Below are positions 1 through 9,675 of a DNA stretch of 64,000 bases, in pieces. Both the position numbers and the translations under genes were made by a program. A model generated the notes under the pieces. The model ran no database searches. It saw only the letters and a program-made list of their open reading frames with translations, and was not told the DNA's origin. Location: NCBI GenBank assembly GCA_001414485.1, contig LLEY01000094.1:124001-188000 (forward strand), read 5' to 3'. Positions within the stretch are counted from its first letter, which is position 1, and every line of letters starts with the position of its first letter. Origin of the DNA: Calycina herbarum. Its lineage: Eukaryota > Ascomycota > Leotiomycetes > Helotiales > Pezizellaceae.

Positions 1-676
1 GATCACGTACCTATAATTGCTGTTACAGCCAACGCCAGAATGGAGCAAATGAGTGTCGCTACTGAGGCTGGGATGGTATGTTCGCTCTGGGTATATCTAT
101 TGGTTCGCGCTAACTCGAATCATAGGACGACATCGTTCCCAAACCATTTCAGATACCCGAACTTATGCAAAAGGTCGATTACCTCCTTCGAACCTAATTC
201 ATGCAACTCTCATATACCAAATCGCTCCTCCTTTGTTTCCTTTCGCTTCCTTCAGACCTTGCCTGGTTCTGTACTATTGATGAAACTTGCGGATCTTCTG
301 CTTTCTTGTTGCAGTTTCGCGTGGGAACTTCGGCGTCATTGCAATACCCACTTGCTTTTTGGCGTCTCGGAGGAAAACCTGGAGTCTAGTGTTAAAATTG
401 GCGTGCTAGGGTATAGATATTGGAATGGGGCAACCGGGTTGGTTTCAAACTTGATGGAATCGCTTAAACAAGTCACAGATGTATTGTTTTATCACCTCTT
501 TGCCATCTTGGGGTCTTCCGGTGGGTGTTTCTGGCTCAAAGTTTTGAAGACTGTCATGGCACCTTACTTTTGCAAGATGAATGGACGTATTATTTGTGCC
601 TTTTTTTGTTTGAAACGATCAAAATCACAACTCTTATACAGTGACCCTTACCCCTCGCACAGAATCAACCATCACC
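1..676. other. Window edge with no supported gene
   Basis: No gene can be supported here. On the minus strand, about positions 15-90 read as a hydrophobic stretch (ATLICSILALAVTAII) that ends at a good donor, G|GTACGT. It could be an internal exon of a membrane protein running off the window's left edge, but no acceptor or start is convincing. The long plus-strand open frame in this stretch has no recognisable domain and low-complexity composition, so it is left out. Confidence 0.2.
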
Positions 677-1302
677 TCAGTGTCTAGCCTTAGCATCCGG
701 CCCCTCCATCGCGCTTCCCTTGAATCGCCTCTTCAAAATAACCAAATCGTCCGAGCCCTGAACCCAAGGCTGCATACCCATTCCTTCCTCATAGAATTTC
801 TTTGAGGCTTCATCTGCATCGCAATACAACAGGCTACCCCTCAAATCTGGCCACGAATCAAGTTGGGATTGAATACATCGTATCAACCATTTTCCAAGAC
901 CTTGAGATTGGTGGGAAGGCAGAATGTAGACGTCAGTCATGTAGGCGAATGTTGTTTTGTCGGTTATGAGACGGGCGAAGCCTATTTGTTCTGGTGATTT
1001 GTTAGGTAATCTTAAATTTTGATGAGAATGAAGGGGAGACAGGGAATGAGTAGAAGTGTGAGATGTGGGGTGGCAAATGTACCTGGCGATGAGGGGCTGG
1101 TGGTATCGTATACTCCATAACAGAGGGAGTTCTCAAGCATTGATGCGAGAGAGGATTCCGATAAGGGTTTGGTCCAGTACATGAAATCCGAGTCGAAGGC
1201 TGCGTTGATTGCTTTAGGTTGGATGAGTTCTTGGGATGAGGAAATGAGGATGTTGGGTGATTCTGGACGAGTCCATTCTTGTGGCTTGGTTGTCGAGGAC
1301 AT
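677..1302 (-). CDS. GNAT-family N-acetyltransferase
   Basis: Two exons, 1302-1083 and 990-677, give 177 aa. The GT donor (GTACATT) follows codon position 1 and the CAG acceptor restores the frame. The downstream exon carries the acetyl-CoA-binding signature of the GNAT fold (QSQGLG, about residue 101), preceded by the beta-strand FARLITDKTTFAYMTDVYI and followed by SKKFYEEGMGM, typical of the fold's last helix and strand. The family moves acetyl from acetyl-CoA to an amine; the substrate cannot be read from sequence. An ATG lies further upstream (1428), but the start at 1302 (MSSTTKPQEW) gives the usual compact N-terminus. No signal peptide or membrane segment; probably cytosolic or nuclear. 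Confident on family, not on substrate. Confidence 0.85.
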
Positions 1303-1698
1303 TTTCTTCAATTGGGGAATTGAGAATTGAGAGGTGTGTTTCTTGGTGAAAAGAGTGGAAAGCTTATGCCGAGTCCTGGTTCTTGTATATGGTTGAAGAG
1401 AGACTGTGAGGAAGGTCAGATTGCTCATTTTTAATAGGTGGAATGAGATGACTCACTATTTGACCAGTTGTGGTACTTTGCTGTTGTTTGACATAAATTT
1501 ATGTACGAGCGCGGGCTTGAAAGAACAAGTATATTGCGAGGTACCATTTGCATTTTATCTTGATCGGAATTCGTTGATTGGCCAATTGATTATGAGCTGT
1601 CTGACTTTTATATGGAAGTGGGAGTCATTGCCAAGCCCGGGTCCTTGATCGACCACGCCCTTCGCTTGTCACCTATTAACAAGACCTAATACATATAA

Positions 1699-3662
1699 TC
1701 AAACCAGATCAGGGCTTGATATCTTCTCAGTGACAAAACTCTGCTTCCCCTTACTCCCACGATCCATACTCACATCCTTCACCAAAAGACTGACCAGTAG
1801 CCCAGCTCCGGCAATACCAGTAGTAACAAACCAAACACTCCTCAAAGCATCCGCATAAACATACCGATAAGCTTCCTCTACCACTTGAGGGAACCCTTTG
1901 ATAACCCCATAAGCACCCGCAGCTTGCTCACCCGTAATTATCAAATCCCTTGGAATCTTCCCAGAAACCACCGCTTCATCCACAAAACGTTGGAACTGAT
2001 TTTGAAAAACTGTTCCTCCAATGGCAACACCGAATGCTTGTCCCAGGCTGCGGAAAAAGACAGTACTTGCAGTGGCAATTCCAACATCGTCGTCTCTAGA
2101 GGCTGCCTGGACTGCAAAAACTGGCAATTGGAAGAGAAAGCCTGCTCCGATCGCCGGGATCACTCGTAGACCGTATACAATTCCCGCATTGGAATGGGGT
2201 TTCATTAGAGCCGTTAATCCAACACCGGTCACGAGTAGTATCCAAGCTACCCAGGTAGACTTTTGAAATCGGAGAGTTTTGGCTGTGAAGATACCAATAA
2301 AGACAGCCGCGAGTGCCACAGGAGCACTTTGAAAACATCAGTAGCAATTCTACACAATGTATTGGGATGTATCAAACTTACCTTCCAGGAAGTGTTTCCG
2401 CCGAAGCTTTAAACAACGCATCTTGCCGAGCTCCCAAAAACTATTGACGTTAGAATTGCATGATGAAGATTTGCAAACCGTTGTCACTTACAAATATTAT
2501 CAGATAATATGTATAAGACCAAAGAACAAGCCCATGAACAAAACAGCCAAAGAACCCTGCGTTGGCAGTGCGGTTGGAAAATATTCGAACAGGTACCATT
2601 GGTTGTGCAGAAATCTTCCATTCGATAACGATAAAAACACCGAGTCCCAAGAATCCGATGATCAATGGAGCCAGAACGTTGGCTGATTTCCATGGCGAAT
2701 TTGTGCCGCCTGTTGTCAAGCCATAGAGCAGCAAAGTTGTGGCAGCGACAAAAACAGCGATCCCCAAATAGTCAACGCGAGCCAATTTGCTTTTGAAGGA
2801 CGAGATTTCCTGTTCGAGATGGAGGGAGTATATGAGTCCAAGGATGCCCACGACGCAAAAGGGTATGTTGATCCAAAATACCCAGCGCCAGGTCGAGAAC
2901 TGTCCGAATGCACCCCCGACTGGAACCTTTAAAAGATTAACCGGCTAAACGGGCAAAGCATATCGACTTTAAACTTACACCAATATTTGTCCCTAGAGCC
3001 CAAGCAAATGCCCCCATAGCCAGGAATTTTGGTCGTTCCCTCAACGTTGTAATATCGCTGACAATCACGACCGTCAATGCAAGGCAGCCCCCTCCACCAA
3101 GACCTTGCACCACTCGAGCAGCGATGAGCCAATTCATGTTTTGAGCCGTAGCACATAGAATGCTTCCAAAGAGAAAGAGGAAGTTTGCGAAAATTATAAT
3201 CCATTTTCGACCACTAGGATGGTCAGTCAGCTCCGCTTAGAAAAGGGGGGAAATTGGGGGGGACTCACAAAATATCTGAAATGGTTCCATAGATAGGAAT
3301 GGTAACCTATGATCAAGTCAGCTAATACAAAACTTAAATGGCACATTTGGACTTACAGTTTGTGCCAGTAAATATGATGTGCCAACCCAAAAAGCTTCCA
3401 AACTACTTCCTTTCAATGACACTGCAATGGCAGGTAGAGTTGAGGCAACAATAACAGCATCCATAGCCACAATGACAGAAATGAGACAAAGCATAAATAT
3501 CGTCAACTTAAACTTGAATGACTTTTTCTCTTCCTGAGGTGGAGCTGCAGAAGGCTCAAGACTGGTCAAATCGACATTGGTTTTAGCTTTTTCTTCCGTT
3601 TGAAGTCCAACATTTCGAAGGATCCCCGAGCTAGATGATGATTCTGTTTGTGGTTTCTCCAT
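1699..3662 (-). CDS. MFS transporter, DHA2-type multidrug exporter
   Basis: Six exons (3662-3357, 3306-3269, 3213-2979, 2926-2492, 2440-2382, 2326-1699) give 566 aa; an in-frame ATG at 3695 would add 11 residues. A charged cytosolic N-terminus is followed by TM1 (LTIFMLCLISVIVAMDAVIV), the MFS motif around SDIFGRKW between TM2 and TM3, and RVVQGLGGGG, the TM4-region signature of drug:H+ antiporters. Thr/Leu/Ala-rich helices continue to the C-terminus (LLVSLLVKDVSM), giving roughly 14 predicted helices. The family expels drugs, pigments or secondary metabolites at the plasma membrane by proton exchange. No biosynthetic cluster is adjacent, so the substrate is unknown. Every splice junction has GT-AG ends and keeps the frame. 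Confidence 0.9.
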
Positions 3663-3695
3663 TTTTCCGATTATCTGTCTGAGCTGAAATGGCAT

Positions 3696-4897
3696 GAGAA
3701 GAACGGAGTGTATGATTGATATAGATACAATCCCAAAATTACAACATGGTCAATTAAGATACTCGGGGATGACACTAATCACGAGAAGCTCTTTATTCTA
3801 AGCCATTTTTGCAATCATCTTGAAGGGAAATTTACCTTCTGGAATCCGGCATCAATTACACACATCAATACCCGAGCTACAATGTTCTAAAGGGGGTTCG
3901 AACAACAGGCACAGCGACGAAACATCGAAAGGGGATTGGCCAAAAGCTGCAGCAATAAGTAATCACCATCTTCTATTGGCTTCGACAGCAGCTTTGATTG
4001 AACAGGGACGGACGAACTATCGTCCGTGTTCACTAAATAAAAATTAAAGCAACCAGTGAATGATACGAGAAGGTAATATCTATTGCCGTTGCTAACAAGC
4101 TTGGAGATTGCTGATATAACAAGCATATTTCTTACAACTTGAAAATAGATAGCACTAAGCCAATAGCCGTAAGGTTTTGCGAAATGAAAAGGAAAAATCA
4201 AGAGCAATTTCCGAATAACATGGAGAGCAACACCACGGGGTGTAATTGTACGTGGCATTGGGTCTTGACTGTCTGAAAGGTATAGAAGAACGAAATACAG
4301 GATCTAATTTTCGAGCCTATATCGCATTATATCTCCTATTGTACGAATTAGGTTCGAATGTATTCAGTGACTGCCAACAAGCACTGCTTCGATATGAAGA
4401 CTGACGACAAATAAGCCATGCTGGGGGGTTTCCAAACCCCGTTAAAAGCACATTACTTAGCATAAGTAAGTGTTTTGAAAGGGTTGGAATATAAATACGG
4501 AGCCGGTAACAAACAGTAACCGAAAATCAAAAGTCGATTTACAAGCTGTTTGTTGATACCTTTGAGGATCGAAGAGGGGCTCTCGCAAACAAGGGAAGGC
4601 AAGTTGCCATGGAACGTTTTCCGGAAGACGGGGAGACTGATGTGTTCCCGAAGCCATCATGATGCGGTCCCGAGCCGTTTTGATGTGTTTACATGCTGTG
4701 AAAGGGATTAGATCAACATTATGTTGTCGCGGGAAGAGGGATGGATGCCTTTTGTGAAGTATTTCATCAGGAGAGAAATTGAACCTCGGTACATCTCAAC
4801 CACGTGCTAGGGCGAGGACCCCTGAAGTTGTTCTCCTTAGGCTTCTTTGCGCCTTCGCAACGCCTTCGAAGAACCTCCAAACCAAATTCCCACAGCC
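3696..4897. other. Intergenic spacer between divergent genes
   Basis: About 1.2 kb separates the MFS exporter (minus) from the DUF3716 gene (plus), so it should hold both promoters. Short open frames occur but none has a domain or plausible codon usage. A CACGTG E-box palindrome is at 4801-4806, about 95 bp upstream of the plus-strand start; its function is unknown. Confidence 0.4.
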
Positions 4898-6203
4898 ATG
4901 ACGTCTCCGCCTCCCAAAGTCGAAACACAAGAACCGCGCGCCCTTCCTTCGGGAATTCCTCCATTTCCATATAACCCTGCCATCCAACTGGGGGTTCGCC
5001 CAGCCACACCCTCTGCTCAATTGGCACAAACTACACCCAATCCAACCTCGAGTTCCACACCAAATCCAAATCCCAATGTCAATACCCCCAATTCCAACAT
5101 CAGCATCGCATACCGATCCTCCTCGGCGCGTCGCAGACATGGCCCCGATTCGGGTTTACGAGATCTGCAAGCTCTCCCAGAAGTCCGATCAATTCCATGG
5201 ATTCCCGGGAGAGAACTGCCGCCAGAGAAGTCCACCGAAAGCCCGCGCGCGCAAACAAGAGGCGCATTTATGTTGTCAACAAGAGGGAAAATAAGGAACC
5301 CGCCATGTAATCATTGTACCGGCGGCTCCGGAAGATTTTCCGTCTGCGTTTCTCTAGATAATTGGTTCTTTGGAGCTTGCGCGACTTGTCAAATGGCTAC
5401 GAGGGGACATCTTTGCAGTTTGCGAACAGCAGCAGCCGGTTAGCAATGCGCCTAGGATAATTGTTGGATTTATGCTAATTCTTTCGATAGGCAGTCCTTC
5501 TGTTCCAAGAGCTCCTCGACAGCAAGTCTTTAAAGTCGCAGATCCTACTCCCCCTCCCCAAAACCAACCCATTCCCGGCCAAGCATACCAACAACCTCAA
5601 AATAACTTGAAGCGCAAAGCGGATGAGCCAATAATGTCTAGAACGCGTGTACTACAACCTCGGGGAGATAACTACGCACTCATTGCGCCAGCTCCACAGA
5701 ACGCACCACAACCGCAGCAAAGCTCTGGCTATACACCAATAAATAGTCGTCTAAACACATCCTCACCCGCGTACTTTTCGGAAAGACCTCCGAACAACGC
5801 GAATAATTACCAACCAGCAAATGGACTCCCAATCGCATCCTGGGGCAGACCAATAGAACCATATCCACAACATCTTCCGAAAAACAACGGGCATGTAAAT
5901 CCTAGCAGTACGACAGGAGGATACATGTCTGAAATCCTCTCCCCAACACCACCAACACCAGCCTCCGAACCACCCCCACAAGCACACTCCCAGCCCCCCT
6001 CACGACCCCAGAATCTCGAGTCCCCAGAAATGTCCCTGATAGACTCGATACCGCGGAAAAAACAGAAACAGATATTTGGAATTATAGGGGGTTTACAAAG
6101 TGGAATTCGGAGTGTGAGACAGCAGGCGGAGAATTTGCAGAAGCAGTTGGATATTTTGCAGTCTGCGCTGGGGATTGATAGTGAGGATGATACGGAGGGG
6201 TGA
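4898..6203 (+). CDS. DUF3716-like Cys-rich protein with C-terminal coiled coil
   Basis: Two exons (4898-5438 and 5491-6203; 52-nt intron GTTAGC...GATAG with a GCTAAT branch-like site) give 417 aa. The N-terminal ~110 residues are Pro/Ser/Asn-rich and look disordered. Around residues 130-170 is a compact cysteine module, CNHCTGGSG...CV...GACATCQ...C, matching the spacing I associate with fungal DUF3716, a probable zinc-binding domain of unknown function. Another disordered Pro/Gln/Asn-rich stretch leads to a basic patch (RKKQKQ) and a heptad-like helix at the C-terminus (SVRQQAENLQKQLDILQSAL). The layout suggests a nuclear adaptor or DNA-associated protein, but that is inference. The start at 4898 is the first ATG in frame with good context; an upstream ATG at 4847 would add 17 residues. 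Confidence 0.8.
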
Positions 6204-7061
6204 AAAGGTGGATATAATAATTTACTATTTAATAAAAAATAATCGGTATGTCCCGAGGGTCTGGCTGGGGGTGGGGCCGGAAAGTCCGGGAGTTTCCCGC
6301 TGTCAAATACCCACCATGATGGAAAATCTGGGGAAACAGCAGTTGGAAAGGGGCGTGGGAAATTGGGAATATGATTCCTGAGCCATGACAATTGATTTGA
6401 TAGCTTCTCTGGCCCCCATATGGCCGAGTATAAAACTCTATATATCCAATTTTGTCTAAACCCACCCAGGAATTCCCCTTATCTTTCCTGCCTTCCCTTC
6501 ATTTGAGTCAGTTTGGCACCCCATTTTTTCTCTGATTCTGCTGCAAGTGTTGTCAGGTGGAAAGAATATGCATTCTCTTGCCTGAACAAGCGGCGTCGCA
6601 TCCAATTACCGCTGTGAAAAGAAGCTTCGGTGGAGGACTTGCAGATGCAGTCTGCAGTTTTCCTGGAGGCTGATTGCTCCATTCCCAAACATCCAACATC
6701 TTGCTGTTGTGTTACACCCCCAATAACCTTCAGGTGTCTATGCTGGTTCCAGTTGGAGCTCCTTCTCACCCTCCTTTATGGAGCTGTGCTGAAATGCTGA
6801 ACTGCGACTTATAACCTTCCTCTTTTCTTTCGAAACTTCTAGGACTGGAATATATGCAAATTCCCCGAGTCCATCATTTGACCCTCCTCTCGGGATATCC
6901 TTTGTTATAGGTGATGTTTCGCAACACTTCTCTGAATTTTCTACGCTAATATCACTCTAGAGAACACATGTAGGGGGCTTGGTTGCCTAAGCTGGCCATA
7001 CATAGCAGCCTCGTTTCAGTACACCAAATCCTTCGAGTAGAGCTACTGTCATCATTCCACG
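6204..7061. other. Intergenic spacer
   Basis: About 860 bp between two plus-strand genes. It holds the 3' region of the DUF3716 gene and the promoter of the next gene. I see no RNA gene, repeat or credible coding region. Confidence 0.4.
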
Positions 7062-8288
7062 ATGGGCCCCAACAACAGCAAATACGACGCCGCTTCTTAT
7101 GCAAAAGGCAAGAAGCGGCAGAACCCCAAGGTCCTCCACCAGATCCCTCTCGATTTTCACCATCTTTTGAAGGCAAAGACCATCGAGTCATATGCAGCAA
7201 CCGCTGAGAGGGGAACAGCGGCAGTGAAGAATGCGACGGACGGATACACGAACTTTCAAAATGGGAGAGCATACCGAGAGAGCTTGAAGGCGAATGATGG
7301 GATATTCCGAGAATCTATACCTACCATTCAGGCTTGTTCGTTCAGCTTGAACCAGTATTTTCATAATAGGGATTGGATTCGACTGCTCAAGACTTTTCTT
7401 ACGGGCGTTGAGGTTGTTGCCTTTGTCCTGGAAGTCTTCAGTGGGAAATCAGAACTTGAAAAGATCGGTATCAGAATTGCTAGCGAGCTGGAGGCTCAGA
7501 CTGGACTCGACGCTCCCGAGAAATTCTCGGTTCGCGTTTATAACTATATCAAAGACGAAGCAAGCACTGTACGGGACGATGAGATGCGACACGTCTACTT
7601 CCTTTACCATCCAGACACGGATTGGCATCCAGAGTTCAAGCAACAAGTCCTTCGAGAAGCACTTCCTGTCAAATTTCTCGGCATGTCGGAGAACTTGGAT
7701 TCGCTCGTTGTGTGGATGAAATTTCTTCGACAACATATGAGTGCGACGAAATTCAGATTCCACTTGCTCATCCCGGCATATCGAGTTATGTTCATCGCGA
7801 ACCCCTTGAAATTCCCAGATCTCGGCCCTTTGACCATCCATGGACAGATTCATAATGGTAACTACTATGTTTGGTTCAATCTCCCGACTTTGGAAGACTA
7901 CCGTACTGGCTCGATTACACTGAGTAATGTTGGCAACATGGCTCAGGGAGATAGCAAGTATAGAGGTGTTGCTGCAGCGGGAACTATGGGAGGGGGGATA
8001 TGTGCTTCCATGGCCGCGACTGTTTGTTTAACTCCTCTCTTTCCGCCAGCTATTGTTTTGGCCCCTCTGGGCTTTGTTGCGTCTACTTATGGGGGACAAT
8101 GCGTTTATGACTATCTTAGTAAGAAAGTTCCGAGAGTTCTAGGAGAGCCTCCTCAATCTGGTGAATCGAGTGATGAGGAGGAGGAGGATGGAGAAGACCG
8201 GGAGCCTGTTATTATTCAACCTGCGACAAGACATGTCAAACGTAGTAAGAGGAGACATGACAGCTCTCACCGACCATCTCGACGTTAA
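7062..8288 (+). CDS. Unknown 408-aa fungal protein with Gly-rich hydrophobic segment
   Basis: A single uninterrupted exon of 408 codons. I do not recognise a named family. Residues 1-60 are basic and hydrophilic. Residues 60-300 look like a mixed alpha/beta soluble domain (long helices around RESLKANDGIFRESIPTIQ and LEKIGIRIASELEAQTGL). About residues 302-345 form a Gly/Ala-rich hydrophobic stretch (AAAGTMGGGICASMAATVC, then PAIVLAPLGFVAS) that could span a membrane as a hairpin. The C-terminus is strongly acidic (SSDEEEEDGEDRE) then strongly basic (HVKRSKRRHDSSHRPSRR). A soluble domain followed by a glycine-rich hydrophobic hairpin and a charged tail could mean conditional membrane insertion, but this is speculation. 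The codon use and length make it a real gene. Confidence 0.75.
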   Translation: MGPNNSKYDAASYAKGKKRQNPKVLHQIPLDFHHLLKAKTIESYAATAERGTAAVKNATDGYTNFQNGRAYRESLKANDGIFRESIPTIQACSFSLNQYFHNRDWIRLLKTFLTGVEVVAFVLEVFSGKSELEKIGIRIASELEAQTGLDAPEKFSVRVYNYIKDEASTVRDDEMRHVYFLYHPDTDWHPEFKQQVLREALPVKFLGMSENLDSLVVWMKFLRQHMSATKFRFHLLIPAYRVMFIANPLKFPDLGPLTIHGQIHNGNYYVWFNLPTLEDYRTGSITLSNVGNMAQGDSKYRGVAAAGTMGGGICASMAATVCLTPLFPPAIVLAPLGFVASTYGGQCVYDYLSKKVPRVLGEPPQSGESSDEEEEDGEDREPVIIQPATRHVKRSKRRHDSSHRPSRR

Positions 8289-8440
8289 TAACCAGAACTA
8301 CTGTGCGTACATATGTGCTCTCAAAATTAGGATTTTCTAGGCAAGTGAGTTTGATGTTGTCGTTGACTTAATATAAATTGTTTCCAATACATCACACGAC
8401 TCTATAACCTTATCTACCATGGAACACAATTTGAACAAAA

Positions 8441-9482
8441 TTTAGAATTCCAACTCATTTGGTGCCCGATATACAACAGCACTCAACCCTGTTCCGAAAA
8501 CCCTTCTTGAAGAAGTGTGGGTTTGTTTCTATCAGTGTGAGAAATGAGTAGAGTAGAGTAGAGTAGTGACCACTACTCTACTCTACTCAACCGATTTTAA
8601 GTACTACTCTACTCTAGTCATAGTACTCTGAGTATTCGGGCTGTATCGGGCCGGGCCGGGGCGAGGCTCGGAGTAGCGTTCTAGAGCTGCCGAGAGCTTA
8701 AGTAAGATCTCCTTTCTACTCTATTTACTATGTAACTTCTTTAACAATAGCCTTGTTAAATAAGCTATTAATCATATAAAAATAAATATAAGTACTTACT
8801 ATATATAATTAGTAATATTACTAATAATAAGCTTTATAAGCCTTAGTATAAATACTACTTTAAAGAAAACAGAGTTAAAAGAGAAGTGAGTCGCTCTCGA
8901 TATATTTTATATACTAAGTTTCTATACTAATTAACTTATTAAGTTCTCTCTTTTTAAGTTAGTAGAAAGTTAATACTAAGCTTAACTATCCGGTTTTGTC
9001 TATATTAGCTTAGAAGTATCTATAAGTTCTAGCTACTTTAGCGCCTAGTAAAAGAGTCTTTACTTAGAGAGCTAATATAGTTATAAAGCAACGAAATAGA
9101 CTCTCTAAGAAGACTATAAAGGCTATAATTAGTCTAAAAAGCCGGGGTCTTTATCTAGAAGAAGAGATTAAAGAAGAGACTAAAGAAGAAAGAAAGAAGA
9201 GAGAGAAGAAGAATAAAGATATAGACTTTAAGAATAACGACTTTATACTTTAGTTATTTGTTTCTATTTATAGTATTCTACTTAGAGTACTACTTGAGTA
9301 CCTGAGTATTCCTTGCTTATACTGGTTTCCATTTTTTCCGGGTGGGCTCACATTGATTCCTGCTCTGGTTTGTTCACGACTAAGTCGGGCCATCTTGTTT
9401 TTCGTAAAAAAAGGGAAATGGCTTTTGATCAGCGTCTAGAAATTCTAACGTATTTTGGTCCGGTCCCGTATATACAACAGCG
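8441..9482. mobile_element. AT-rich, RIP-like insertion bounded by degenerate direct repeats
   Basis: From about 8700 to 9300 the sequence drops to a TA-rich, stop-littered composition unlike the flanks, as expected of a RIP-mutated repeat. A perfect hairpin lies at its left side (8551-8588). Flanking it are two related ~40-bp stretches in the same orientation, near 8441-8480 and 9437-9482, both ending ATATACAACAGC. One reading is a small inserted element with duplicated flanks. The remnant frame near 9110-9250 is Lys/Glu-rich, like a transposase tail, but the family cannot be named. Confidence 0.45.
8551..8588. repeat. Perfect 18-bp-arm inverted repeat (hairpin)
   Basis: Left arm 8551-8568 (GAGTAGAGTAGAGTAGTG) and right arm 8571-8588 are exact reverse complements separated by two bases. 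Related GAGTA/TACTC repeats continue on both sides (8546-8640) and recur at 9275-9312. It is built from a GAGTA pentamer repeated head to tail and then inverted. Confidence 0.9.
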
Positions 9483-9675
9483 TCCTTACTCCGAGTCACT
9501 CTAATAAAAACCCCCTTTCCATACTGACTCTCCCCTCAAGTCTGTAAAATTACTCCCTCCCTTCCACTCCACCCACATTACCCAAATTACCCATCCCCTC
9601 AGCTCCCCTACCCTCCTATTCCCCCACCCCACCCTTCACACAAAAACTACCACCCTCCCCTAACTTCAACACCAA

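Noticed and set aside
40..687. Open frame of 215 codons at the left edge, plus strand
   Set aside because: No recognisable domain, mixed hydrophobic/low-complexity composition, no homologous exon structure; probably chance.
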